Shown: positions 8,199 to 16,351 of the stretch, piece after piece
Numbering within the stretch: position 1 is the first letter of the stretch
Layout: each line of letters opens with the position of its first letter
Origin: JAMLIN01 sp964509685
GTDB lineage: Bacteria > Pseudomonadota > Gammaproteobacteria > Burkholderiales > Burkholderiaceae_E
NCBI GenBank assembly: GCA_964509685.1
Contig: CAZDYQ010000003.1
Span: forward strand, 17,144-81,143
Length of the DNA: 64,000 bases
Direction of reading: 5' to 3'
Notes under the pieces: model-generated
What the model was told of the DNA's origin: nothing
The model's input: only the letters and a program-made list of their open reading frames with translations
Databases searched by the model: none
Program-made: the position numbers and the translations under genes

Positions 8199-9365
8199 AT
8201 GGCAGCAGGAAACATGGCGAGAACGACTGAATCGATGAACGAGCGACTCGGACCGGATGTCAGGACCCAGGGCCTGGTGATCCGGCTGCAGCGGGCGATG
8301 GCGCACGAACTGCGCACGCCCCTGCACTCGATGTCCGGATGGCTCCATGTCCTGGAGTCGCGACTCCCTCCCGACGATCCGATGGCGGCCCGCGCGCTGG
8401 CGGGCATTCGCCGGGCAATCGACCAGCAGGTCGAGCTGGCCGACGTGCTGACCGCGACCGCGAGGAGCCTTGGCGGCGAAAGCCTGCCGCGCATCGGCCC
8501 GGTGGATCGGCTCGCCGCCTGGCACGAGGCGGTCGAGGCCAGCCGTCACTGGGGTCCGGAGACCGGCCGCGAGCTGGTCACGGTCGGCAGCGCCGGCGCG
8601 CCGGTCGAGGGCGACGCCGAAGCGCTCGCCCGCGCCTTCGGTTCGCTGCTCGATGCCCTCGCCGCGATGCTGCCTTCGCCGCGCCGCGTGACCGTGCGCT
8701 TCTCCGGCGCGGGCGCCTCGCTCGTGTTGTCGATCGATGCCGGGACGGAACTCGGCGACCCGCTCGCGCTCGATGCGGACAAGAGCGAACTTCCACCCCG
8801 CGAGTTCATCGGCCGGTTCCGCGCCCGCCAGGTGCTTGCCGAGCATGGGGTCGCGCTGCTGCCGTCGGCTGCCGAGCGCAGCCTGCCGCCCGGCGCCAGC
8901 CGACAGCTCGCGGCAGCCCGCGAGGATCTCGACGAAGCCATCGACCGTGGCGAGATCGGCGAGCGCGCCCCCGGCGAGCGTCGCCACGTGCTCGTCGTGG
9001 ACGACCAGCCCGAGCTGCGCGAGGTGCTGAGCGCACTCATCGAGCAGCGGGGCGACCGGGCGACGACCGCGGCCTCGGCCGCGGATGCCATCGCCCGCAT
9101 CGAGGCGAGCGACGACTTCGACATCGCCATCCTCGACATCGCCATGCCGGGCGAGGACGGCATCAGCCTCATCGGGCGCATCCGCGCACGCGAGCAGGAT
9201 CGCCACCTGCCCGCCATCGCGCTCACGGCACATGCGAGCGCGACCCTGCGTCGCCAGGCCCTGTCGGCGGGCTTCGACGTGTTCCTCGCCAAGCCCGTCG
9301 ATCCCGTACTCCTGTTCGAGACCATCGATCGCCTTGCCGCCGTCGAAGACCGTGACAACGCCTGA
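8199..9365 (+). CDS. Hybrid DHp-receiver signalling protein with degenerate ATPase region
   Basis: 388 residues. The N-terminus carries a clear HisKA dimerisation/phosphoacceptor helix (AHELRTPLHSM, His36). The following ~170 residues sit where a HATPase domain should be but show no N-box asparagine, no DxGxG and no GLGL-type G2 box. The C-terminal ~120 residues are a receiver domain (HVLVVDDQ, acceptor Asp in AILDIAMPGEDG, Lys in LAKPVD). It may be a phosphotransfer scaffold rather than an autokinase. Its DHp helix closely resembles that of the CHASE kinase at 22402-24888. First gene of a three-gene cluster behind a sigma-54-like promoter. Confidence 0.85.
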   Translation: MAAGNMARTTESMNERLGPDVRTQGLVIRLQRAMAHELRTPLHSMSGWLHVLESRLPPDDPMAARALAGIRRAIDQQVELADVLTATARSLGGESLPRIGPVDRLAAWHEAVEASRHWGPETGRELVTVGSAGAPVEGDAEALARAFGSLLDALAAMLPSPRRVTVRFSGAGASLVLSIDAGTELGDPLALDADKSELPPREFIGRFRARQVLAEHGVALLPSAAERSLPPGASRQLAAAREDLDEAIDRGEIGERAPGERRHVLVVDDQPELREVLSALIEQRGDRATTAASAADAIARIEASDDFDIAILDIAMPGEDGISLIGRIRAREQDRHLPAIALTAHASATLRRQALSAGFDVFLAKPVDPVLLFETIDRLAAVEDRDNA

Positions 9366-9750
9366 GCCCGGGGTTCCCCCGACGTCTTCCGCCCGGTTCG
9401 AACCCACCGCGCCCGGAGGGCGGGCCCGCATCCTGGTCGTCGATGACGACCGCGATGCCCGCGAGTCGCTCGGCCTGCTGCTCGAGCTCGATGGCCACGA
9501 GGTGGCCTACGCCGGCGACGGCGCCGAGGCCATCCGGCGCGAGGAGGAGTTCGTTCCCGCGCTGGTGCTCCTCGACCTCGGCCTCCCCGACATCCACGGC
9601 GCGGACGTCGCGCGCCGGATGCGCGAGCGCGGCACCCATGCCCGCATCGTGGCATTGAGCGGCTCGCCCGGCGGCAGCGACGCCGGTCCCTTCGATGCGA
9701 GGGTGACCAAGCCGGCCCGGGTCGAAGACCTCACCGCATTCCTTCCCTGA
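9352..9750 (+). CDS. Single-domain response regulator
   Basis: 132 residues. After ~22 unstructured residues comes one receiver domain: acidic pair and strand RILVVDDDRDA, phosphoacceptor Asp75 in LVLLDLGLPD, and conserved Lys in RVTKPARVEDL. There is no output domain, so it probably relays phosphate or titrates a kinase. The start is taken as GTG at 9352, which overlaps the upstream gene by 14 nt; it ends 8 nt before the sigma-54 activator gene, giving a tight three-gene operon. Exact start is uncertain. Confidence 0.82.
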   Translation: MTTPEPGVPPTSSARFEPTAPGGRARILVVDDDRDARESLGLLLELDGHEVAYAGDGAEAIRREEEFVPALVLLDLGLPDIHGADVARRMRERGTHARIVALSGSPGGSDAGPFDARVTKPARVEDLTAFLP

Positions 9751-9758
9751 TCGAGTCC

Positions 9759-11246
<1,488 letters not shown>

Positions 11247-11262
11247 CACCGCCGCGCGTGAC

Positions 11263-11304
11263 CTTCCGGAACGCAGGGCATGCGATGCCCGGCTTCCGGT
11301 ACGC
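11263..11304. repeat. Direct repeat CTTCCGGNACGC flanking a GGGCA/TGCCC hairpin
   Basis: CTTCCGGAACGC at 11263-11274 and CTTCCGGTACGC at 11293-11304 surround a short inverted repeat (GGGCATGCGATGCCC). It lies just after the activator gene stop. It may act as a stem-loop terminator or an upstream regulatory site of the next promoter. Confidence 0.45.
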
Positions 11305-11339
11305 CGCACGGCCCGGGCCGGGTCGCCAGGGGCGTATGC

Positions 11340-11369
11340 TGCGCAAGGGATTCCCGGCCGCCTTGCGCA
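11340..11369. promoter_or_regulatory. Candidate enhancer (activator-binding inverted repeat)
   Basis: TGCGCAAGG (11340-11348) and CCTTGCGCA (11361-11369) form perfect 9-bp inverted arms with a 12-nt spacer, centred about 70 bp upstream of the predicted transcription start from 11399-11414. A GGCGCAA/TTGCGCC inverted repeat with the same GCGCAA core lies upstream of rpoN (14359-14384). Role as the NtrC-type activator site is inference. Confidence 0.5.
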
Positions 11370-11398
11370 AGACCGGTGCAGGACGGCCCGGAGTCCCA

Positions 11399-11414
11399 AG
11401 GCACGCAAATTGCC
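11399..11414 (+). promoter_or_regulatory. Sigma-54-type promoter
   Basis: AGGCACG-CAAA-TTGCC; GG at 11400-11401 and GC at 11412-11413 have exactly 10 nt between them. Predicted start near 11425, 26 nt before the ATG of the next gene. Confidence 0.75.
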
Positions 11415-11450
11415 TACGGAATCCCAGACCAACTACTTGCCGGGTGCACC

Positions 11451-11891
11451 ATGTCCGAGAACCTCGTTCCATCGCCGCAGGCGCTTGCCGTCCTGCGTTG
11501 CCGCGAAGCGGACGTGCCCGCGCTCGTCAACGAGGCGGCCGCCCGCTGGGTACTGCGTCATGTCGCGTTCAACAGTGGCTTTGAACTGCGACCCACGGCC
11601 GATGGCCAGTGGTCGCGATCCCGGGCGACGGCGGAGTCCCCGGGCTTCGAGCTGAGCCTCGACATGCGCGACTGTCGCTTCATGCTGCAATCCCGCCCGG
11701 ACCAGCGCAGGATCCGCCTCCAGGTCCTGCTCGGACCGGGCGCTCGCCATCTCCGGCGCAACCTGCCCCGCCTCGTCGACGACTTTGCCGCGGCCTGCAT
11801 GGCCGACATCGAGTCGATCGACCTCGCGGTCGGCAAGCCTCTCCCCGTGCGCGGCCTGCCCGCGGCCGAGCCACTCGTGCTCCCGGCCTGA
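11451..11891 (+). CDS. Hypothetical protein under a sigma-54-type promoter
   Basis: 146-residue soluble protein without signal peptide or membrane segment. I do not recognise a family. The middle has an Arg-rich segment (RPDQRRIRLQVLL) and the C-terminus ends in an Ala/Leu/Pro stretch. The ATG at 11451 is chosen because upstream in-frame codons would run through the promoter. It lies 7 nt upstream of the zinc-ribbon protein gene, so the two are probably one operon under 11399-11414. Function unknown. Confidence 0.7.
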   Translation: MSENLVPSPQALAVLRCREADVPALVNEAAARWVLRHVAFNSGFELRPTADGQWSRSRATAESPGFELSLDMRDCRFMLQSRPDQRRIRLQVLLGPGARHLRRNLPRLVDDFAAACMADIESIDLAVGKPLPVRGLPAAEPLVLPA

Positions 11892-11898
11892 GCGCGGC

Positions 11899-12657
11899 AT
11901 GGTGGAAGCGCATCTCTGCACCGCTTGTCGGGCCAGTGTCGGTCCGGAGCAGCACCGCTGCCCGGTGTGCCATGCGCGTCTCGGCTTCGTGCCCGAACTG
12001 GGCCTGCTGTGCGCCTTCGAGGATCGCGGCGAGGCCGGCTGGCATCCCCTGGGCGTTCGTGGTGTCGGTGTTCGCCTGCCGTGCGGCAACTATGGCGAGC
12101 ACCCGATCTGCAACTGGACCGTCCCGGCCGAAGCGTCCGACTGCTACTGCGAGTCGTGCCGCTGCATGGCAAGGACGCCCGGACTTTCCGAGCCCGCACA
12201 GCGCCAGCGCTGGGCGCGCTTCGGGCGGGCGCGTCGGCGACTCTTCACGGGCCTGCGCCAGCTCGGCCTGCTCGATGCCCAGGGCCGGGTCCGCGGCCTG
12301 CCCGAGCCGATCTTCGATGTCGTCGACGGGGCGGGGGGCGTCCTGCCGGAAGGTCCGGCCGTGCGTGCGAACGTACCCGGCCCCATCCTGGTGGATCTCT
12401 CCCGGATCGATGCGATGGGCGACCGCGATCTTTTCGAGGCGCTGCGCCGCGCCGTCGGCCTGCGCCTCGCGCTTGCACGCGGCGTGTCGCTCCCGGCGCC
12501 GGCAGGCGCCGGCCACGACCCGGATCGACTGATGGCCGAATGGGAGTCGAGCTCGGGAGGGATCGGCGCTCGCGTGCCCGAGGCCCAGCGCGATCCACGG
12601 CAGCGGCCCGGGACGGCCCATCGCGGCGGCCCCGGTCGCGCCGGCATGCTCGCCTGA
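11899..12657 (+). CDS. Zinc-ribbon protein related to 'Mx' zinc metallopeptidases, catalytic motif missing
   Basis: 252 residues. The N-terminal ~40 residues form a zinc ribbon with two C-x2-C pairs (CTAC, CPVC). The next region, with CGNYGEHPICNWTVPA, CYCESCR and QRWARFGRARRRLF, matches the known zinc-ribbon plus putative metallopeptidase family. In that family an HExxH helix follows about 100 residues later; here I find no HExxH. The C-terminal tail is instead short and Arg/Gly/Pro-rich. It is therefore either a non-catalytic derivative or a degenerated gene. Follows the 146-residue protein by 7 nt. Confidence 0.75.
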   Translation: MVEAHLCTACRASVGPEQHRCPVCHARLGFVPELGLLCAFEDRGEAGWHPLGVRGVGVRLPCGNYGEHPICNWTVPAEASDCYCESCRCMARTPGLSEPAQRQRWARFGRARRRLFTGLRQLGLLDAQGRVRGLPEPIFDVVDGAGGVLPEGPAVRANVPGPILVDLSRIDAMGDRDLFEALRRAVGLRLALARGVSLPAPAGAGHDPDRLMAEWESSSGGIGARVPEAQRDPRQRPGTAHRGGPGRAGMLA

Positions 12658-12699
12658 GCGTTCGCGCCTTCCGGGGCGCGCAAACGAAGAACCGAAAAG

Positions 12700-12736
12700 C
12701 CGCCGCCCCGGCGCCGACGGGGCGCCGGGGCGGCGG
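12700..12736 (-). terminator. Strong hairpin terminator of rpoN
   Basis: Perfect 16-bp GC stem (12700-12715 with 12721-12736, 5-nt loop). On the minus strand it is followed by CTTTTCGG, so it fits rho-independent termination of rpoN. It may also act for the converging zinc-ribbon gene. Confidence 0.8.
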
Positions 12737-12758
12737 GGCGTCCCGGACCGGGAGTCGC

Positions 12759-14225
12759 CTACGCCGCGGCGGTGGCGCGGTTCGACAGGCGTCGAATGTC
12801 GGCGGGCGGGATCTGCATCGCGTCGCGGTACTTGCTGACCGTGCGGCGAGCCACCTGGATGCCGCGCTGGGCAAGCATCCGCGTGAGCTTGTGGTCCGAG
12901 AGCGGCTTGCGCTCGTCCTCGGCGCTGATCAGCTGGCGGATCATCGCCTTGACCGCGGTCGCCGAGCACCGGTCGCCGCGCGCCGTCTCCACCCCGGAGG
13001 TGAAGAAGCGCTTGAAGTCGATCACGCCCGCCGGGGTGATCATGTACTTGTTGGCGGTGACGCGCGAGACCGTCGATTCGTGCAGGCCCAGCTCGTCGGC
13101 GATGTCGCGCAGCGTCATCGGCTTCATGCCGATGTCGCCATACTCGAAGTAGTCGGCCTGGCGTTCCACGATCGCCTGGGCCACGCGCAGCACGGTGGAC
13201 TGTCGCTGCTCGATGCTGCGCACGAGCCAGCGGGCTTCCTGGAGCTGGGCATTCATCGCCTTGCACGAACGACTGTCCTGGGCGCGGAGCATGTCGCAGT
13301 ACATCTCGTTCACGCGCACCGACGGCAGGGCGCCCTGGCGCGGGCGGACCTGCCAGCGCCCGTTGATCTTCAGCACCTGGACATCCGGCACGACATAGGC
13401 GGGCGTATCCGAGGACAGCGCAAGGCCGGGCCTCGGCGTGAGGCGACGGATCAGCACCGTCGCATCGGCCAGCGTGTCCTCGTCGAGGTCGAGCGCCTCG
13501 GCGAGGGCCGGGAAGTCGTGGGCGGCAAAGGTGTCCAGGTGGTCCGCGACGATCGCGGCCGCGGCAGCGCGCCCGGGCGTCGAAAGGGGCAGGGCCTCGA
13601 TCTGCAGCGCGAGGCACTCCTTGACCGAGCGGGCGCCCACGCCCGCGGGCTCGAAGTGCTGCACGTGGCGCAGCGCGATCTCCAGCTCGTCCACGCCCAC
13701 GCGGTCCGTGGGGCTGCTGAGGTCGTCGGCGATCTCCTCGAGCGAGCATTCGAGATAGCCGGTCGGCTCGATCGCATCGATGATCGCGCGCACCAGCATC
13801 GCATCGCGCTCGCCGAGGTTCAGGCAGCCGGCCTGTTGCAGGAGGATATCGCGCAGCTTCGGCGTGTCCGGCGCGAGCGCGATCGGATCGAAGTCCGGAT
13901 CGGAGCTCCCCTGGCGGGAACCGCTCTCCAGCCAAGGCTCGGACATGTAGGAGGCGTCGGCCTCTGCGCCGCCCAGTTCGCTCGTTTCGGCAACCGCGCC
14001 GAGCTCGTGGCCATCGCCGTCGGTCGCGCCGATCGCCACGACGGCATCGGCCTCGCCGGGGGCATCGACATCGTCGTCGGATTCCAGCATGGGATTCGAT
14101 GCAAGCGATTCGCGGACCTGCTGGGCGAACTCCAGGGTCGAGAGCTGCAGCATGCTGAGGGCGCGCTGCATGGCGGGCGACATGTTGGTCTGGCGAGTGG
14201 TTTGCAGGCTGATCCCGGATTGCAT
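12759..14225 (-). CDS. rpoN: RNA polymerase sigma-54 factor
   Basis: 488 residues. Region I is Gln/Leu-rich (QTTRQTNMSPAMQRALSMLQLS, in part) and binds activators. An acidic Region II follows. Region III has the core-binding domain, the helix-turn-helix (IADELGLHESTVSRVTANKY, in part) and the RpoN box ARRTVSKYRD (459-468), a conservative variant of ARRTVAKYRE. Start set at ATG 14225, preceded by GGAGTG. The usual lptA-lptB-rpoN-hpf neighbourhood is absent; instead it lies by a sigma-54 activator, and its own upstream region has a consensus sigma-54 promoter. Possibly a second rpoN copy in this genome. Confidence 0.96.
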   Translation of the reverse strand: MQSGISLQTTRQTNMSPAMQRALSMLQLSTLEFAQQVRESLASNPMLESDDDVDAPGEADAVVAIGATDGDGHELGAVAETSELGGAEADASYMSEPWLESGSRQGSSDPDFDPIALAPDTPKLRDILLQQAGCLNLGERDAMLVRAIIDAIEPTGYLECSLEEIADDLSSPTDRVGVDELEIALRHVQHFEPAGVGARSVKECLALQIEALPLSTPGRAAAAAIVADHLDTFAAHDFPALAEALDLDEDTLADATVLIRRLTPRPGLALSSDTPAYVVPDVQVLKINGRWQVRPRQGALPSVRVNEMYCDMLRAQDSRSCKAMNAQLQEARWLVRSIEQRQSTVLRVAQAIVERQADYFEYGDIGMKPMTLRDIADELGLHESTVSRVTANKYMITPAGVIDFKRFFTSGVETARGDRCSATAVKAMIRQLISAEDERKPLSDHKLTRMLAQRGIQVARRTVSKYRDAMQIPPADIRRLSNRATAAA

Positions 14226-14270
14226 GGGCTCACTCCATAAGGGTTGTGCTTCGTTGTGGAGACCCGGAAC

Positions 14271-14285
14271 GCAATTCCCGTGCCA
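14271..14285 (-). promoter_or_regulatory. Consensus sigma-54 promoter of rpoN
   Basis: Minus strand TGGCACG-GGAA-TTGC, an exact match to the core consensus with correct spacing. Predicted start near 14259, giving a 34-nt leader to the rpoN ATG. Implies positive autoregulation by sigma-54. Confidence 0.85.
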
Positions 14286-14358
14286 GTTGTGAAATTGTTC
14301 ACGCTTCGGCGACCCTTCCCTGCGGAAAACCGCGACAGTGCGTGCTTTCACGAAGGTC

Positions 14359-14384
14359 GGCGCAAGGCCGGATGCGTTTGCGCC
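14359..14384. promoter_or_regulatory. Candidate activator site upstream of rpoN
   Basis: GGCGCAA (14359-14365) and TTGCGCC (14378-14384) with a 12-nt spacer, centred about 112 bp upstream of the predicted rpoN start, a normal enhancer distance. It shares the GCGCAA half-site with 11340-11369. Confidence 0.5.
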
Positions 14385-14451
14385 GCGGGTGCCGAGCGCC
14401 TGCCGGAAGCCATTCGGACCGGGCAGAATTTCTGCTGGCGGCGCGCCTGGC

Positions 14452-14481
14452 AAAAAAAGAGCGGCGCCTTCCGGGCGCCGC
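14452..14481 (-). terminator. Rho-independent terminator of the entericidin-like gene
   Basis: Stem GCGGCGCC (14461-14468) with GGCGCCGC (14474-14481), 5-nt loop, followed on the minus strand by TCTTTTTTT. About 50 nt after the small lipoprotein stop. Confidence 0.85.
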
Positions 14482-14531
14482 AACGAGGTGGGATGAGAGG
14501 GCGGCCGCCGGTTCAGCGGCCGCTGTCGAAA

Positions 14532-14669
14532 TCACTGGCGCTTGTTCTTGTCCGCCGCGTTCTCGAGCTTGTTGCCGCCGGCCTGGATGTCCTCGCCGAG
14601 GCCGGACATCGTGTTGCATGCGCTGAGCGCGAAAGCGGCGGCCATTACGATCATCAAAAGACGGGTCAT
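14532..14669 (-). CDS. Entericidin A/B-family small lipoprotein
   Basis: 45 residues: a hydrophobic signal peptide with lipobox ALSAC (Cys18), then NTMSGLGEDIQAGGNKLENAA, the hallmark of EcnA/EcnB. In enterobacteria these form an antidote/toxin lipoprotein pair linked to stationary phase and osmotic stress; only one copy is present here. ATG at 14669 is preceded by AAGGAG. A sigma-54-type promoter lies at 14712-14726 and a terminator at 14452-14481, so it is a single-gene unit. Confidence 0.88.
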   Translation of the reverse strand: MTRLLMIVMAAAFALSACNTMSGLGEDIQAGGNKLENAADKNKRQ

Positions 14670-14711
14670 TCGTTTTCTCCTTCCTGGCTGGGTGTTGACC
14701 GCTGGTGACCT

Positions 14712-14726
14712 GCAATCGCCGTGCCC
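14712..14726 (-). promoter_or_regulatory. Sigma-54-type promoter of the entericidin-like gene
   Basis: Minus strand GGGCACG-GCGA-TTGCA, one mismatch from consensus with correct spacing. Predicted start near 14700. Confidence 0.75.
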
Positions 14727-14764
14727 ATGATGCACGCGCCAGGCGCCGGGATGCTTTCCGGCCC

Positions 14765-14779
14765 GGGCACGAAAAGTGC
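14765..14779 (+). promoter_or_regulatory. Weaker sigma-54-type promoter of the 73-residue protein gene
   Basis: GGGCACG-AAAA-GTGC; the -24 half is strong, the -12 half has T to G. GG and GC keep 10-nt spacing. It is divergent from 14712-14726. Confidence 0.5.
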
Positions 14780-14829
14780 GCCGCGACGCCCCATGGCCCG
14801 CGGGCCGACCCATAGGAATAGGAGCAGTC

Positions 14830-15051
14830 ATGAGCCAGGATCGAAAGAAGGACACGGCGCCCGCCGATACCGAGCAGGGGAACCGGCCTCGCACGCGCGA
14901 GGAAAAGCGGGAGGATGCCGAGGCATCGCGCCAGGACCGCCCGACCACGAGCGTTCCCGGCCAGAAGGAGCGCTGGGAGAACGAGGGAGGGCAGCCCGGC
15001 GGCGTGATCTCCTCGACCGACGCCACGCAGCCGAAGACGGACGAGGACTGA
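14830..15051 (+). CDS. Small hydrophilic, probably disordered protein
   Basis: 73 residues, almost entirely charged and polar (many Lys/Arg/Glu/Asp/Gln, no hydrophobic stretch), so likely intrinsically disordered. I know no defined family; stress-associated hydrophilic proteins look similar. ATG preceded by GGAATAGGAG. It faces the DUF883-type operon convergently and has a sigma-54-like element upstream. Function unknown. Confidence 0.65.
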   Translation: MSQDRKKDTAPADTEQGNRPRTREEKREDAEASRQDRPTTSVPGQKERWENEGGQPGGVISSTDATQPKTDED

Positions 15052-15070
15052 CGACCCGCCTTCCTCCCTT

Positions 15071-15469
15071 CTAGTAGCGGCGCATGCGCCCCGCCCGTCG
15101 CTCGGGCCGGGCGTAGGCGCCGCTTCCCCTCGAGCCCGAGGAGACGAGCGAGAGCACGCTGCTCACGCCGCGCCAGGCGGCCAGCGCAAAGAGGCCTCCG
15201 CGCATCGCGCCGCGCGCCAGGCGCAGGGAGCGACGCGGGCCCGCGACCATGAGGGCCGCCCCGACGCCGATCGCGAGCGCGGGATGCTCGCGCACGACGT
15301 CCACCACGGAGTCGAAGGCGGACCCGCGTCTCGGCGGGTCGAACGGCCTGCCGTTCGCATCGACGACCGGTTCGGCGACGACCGGTTCAACGGGTTCGTC
15401 CTGCGCGAGGCGTTCGCGCTGTTGCCGGATCTGTTCGCGCAGGCGCGCGATCTCGGATGACTCAGCCAT
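15071..15469 (-). CDS. YqjK-position membrane-associated hypothetical protein
   Basis: 132 residues. N-terminal charged helix (EIARLREQIRQQRERLA), a central segment with DANGRPFDPPR, a hydrophobic helix around HPALAIGVGAALMVAG, and a basic C-terminus (RPERRAGRMRRY). Third gene of a yqjD-yqjE-like operon; it overlaps the YqjE-like gene by 8 nt. Probably an inner-membrane partner of these proteins; no precise family recognised. Confidence 0.7.
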   Translation of the reverse strand: MAESSEIARLREQIRQQRERLAQDEPVEPVVAEPVVDANGRPFDPPRRGSAFDSVVDVVREHPALAIGVGAALMVAGPRRSLRLARGAMRGGLFALAAWRGVSSVLSLVSSGSRGSGAYARPERRAGRMRRY

Positions 15470-15884
15470 GCTGGCCTCCCTCCTGGTGCAGGCGGTGCGC
15501 AAGCCATTCGCGGTCCGCCGCGAGTTCCGCGCGAAGCCCGGCAAAGCGTCGGTCCTTGCGCATCTGCGCATAGCGCCACATGAACAGGCCCACCAGGGCG
15601 ACCAGCCCATGGGCCGCGCAGACGAGCCACGTCACCATGACGCGGTGCTCGGTGTCCCACCACGTCACGATGACCGCCAGGCTCACGAATGCGAGCGCGA
15701 GCATCCCGGCCAGTGCCATGATGGTCAGGCCCACGGCGAGCTGCACCAGCCGGGCGCGCTCGACCTTCCATTCGAGCCGGGCCAGCTCGCAGCGCGACGC
15801 CAGGGCGTCCTGTGTCTCGTGCAGGGCCCGGGTGATCGGCGCCATCAGGCGCGGCACCAGTCTTCGGTGGATTGCGCTGGACAT
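15462..15884 (-). CDS. YqjE/phage-holin-superfamily membrane protein
   Basis: 140 residues with two central transmembrane helices (LAVGLTIMALAGMLALAFVS and the LVCAAHGLVALVGLFMW region) between amphipathic charged ends. This matches the YqjE/holin superfamily 6-type proteins found beside ElaB/YqjD genes. Proposed to act at the inner membrane during stress. Middle gene of the operon 16283-15071; 15 nt separate it from the DUF883 gene. Confidence 0.8.
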   Translation of the reverse strand: MSSAIHRRLVPRLMAPITRALHETQDALASRCELARLEWKVERARLVQLAVGLTIMALAGMLALAFVSLAVIVTWWDTEHRVMVTWLVCAAHGLVALVGLFMWRYAQMRKDRRFAGLRAELAADREWLAHRLHQEGGQHG

Positions 15885-15899
15885 GCGGCGCCCGCTTTT

Positions 15900-16283
15900 C
15901 TAGCGGCGCGCGATGAGGACCCCGAGGGCGACGCCCGCGAGAGCCGCCATCGTGGCGAAGCGCCAGGGCGCGTCATGGACGTAGTCGTCCGCATCGGTCG
16001 CGGCCCGCGCGAGGCGCTGGGAAGCGTGGTGCGATGTCTCGCCGATGACGTCGCTCGCATGCGCGACCCGATCGCGCAGCCGGGCCAGCACCGACTCGAG
16101 CTCCGGCGTCTTCGACAGCACGCCGTCCTGCGACAGCTCGTCCAGTTCGCTGCGCAGGCGCGCCCATTCCTCCTGGATCGAGTCCATGGCGGCGCGTTTG
16201 GCGCGCCCGCCTTCCCGGCCGGCCTGGGCCAGCGATTCACCGGCTTCGTGCAGGTGGTTGGTGACCTCGTCGATTCTGGCCAT
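15900..16283 (-). CDS. ElaB/YqjD (DUF883) family protein
   Basis: 127 residues: long amphipathic helical body (DSIQEEWARLRSELDEL, ELESVLARLRDRVA) with the family's DDYVHDAPWRFATMAALAGVALGVLIARR tail anchor (described in part: DAPW followed by one C-terminal helix). E. coli relatives are C-tail-anchored and bind ribosomes in stationary phase. ATG 16283 is preceded by GGAGGA. First gene of a three-gene operon. Confidence 0.88.
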   Translation of the reverse strand: MARIDEVTNHLHEAGESLAQAGREGGRAKRAAMDSIQEEWARLRSELDELSQDGVLSKTPELESVLARLRDRVAHASDVIGETSHHASQRLARAATDADDYVHDAPWRFATMAALAGVALGVLIARR

Positions 16284-16335
16284 GATTCCTCCGTGGGGTG
16301 ATGTCGCCCGCGTCGCGAGCGGCGTCATCCCGTCA

Positions 16336-16351
16336 TGCAGAAACCATGCCT
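16336..16351 (-). promoter_or_regulatory. Weak sigma-54-like element before the DUF883 operon
   Basis: Minus strand AGGCATG-GTTT-CTGCA with the GG-N10-GC spacing retained but mismatches in both halves. It lies 53 nt before the DUF883 ATG and overlaps the end of the tetR-family gene. Confidence 0.35.

Larger units (their letters stand above)
14226..14531. other. 306-bp rpoN upstream region
   Basis: No gene. It contains, from rpoN outward: a ribosome-binding site, the sigma-54-type promoter (14271-14285), GTGAA/TTCAC (14289-14302) and GCGG/CCGC (14322-14333) small inverted repeats, a larger GGCGCAA/TTGCGCC inverted repeat (14359-14384), the terminator of the entericidin gene (14452-14481), and a pair of GCGGCCGC octamers (14501-14508, 14516-14523). 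Confidence 0.7.

Noticed and set aside
14501..14523. GCGGCCGC pair as a terminator
   Set aside because: Each octamer is self-complementary and no T-run follows; the real terminator is 14452-14481.
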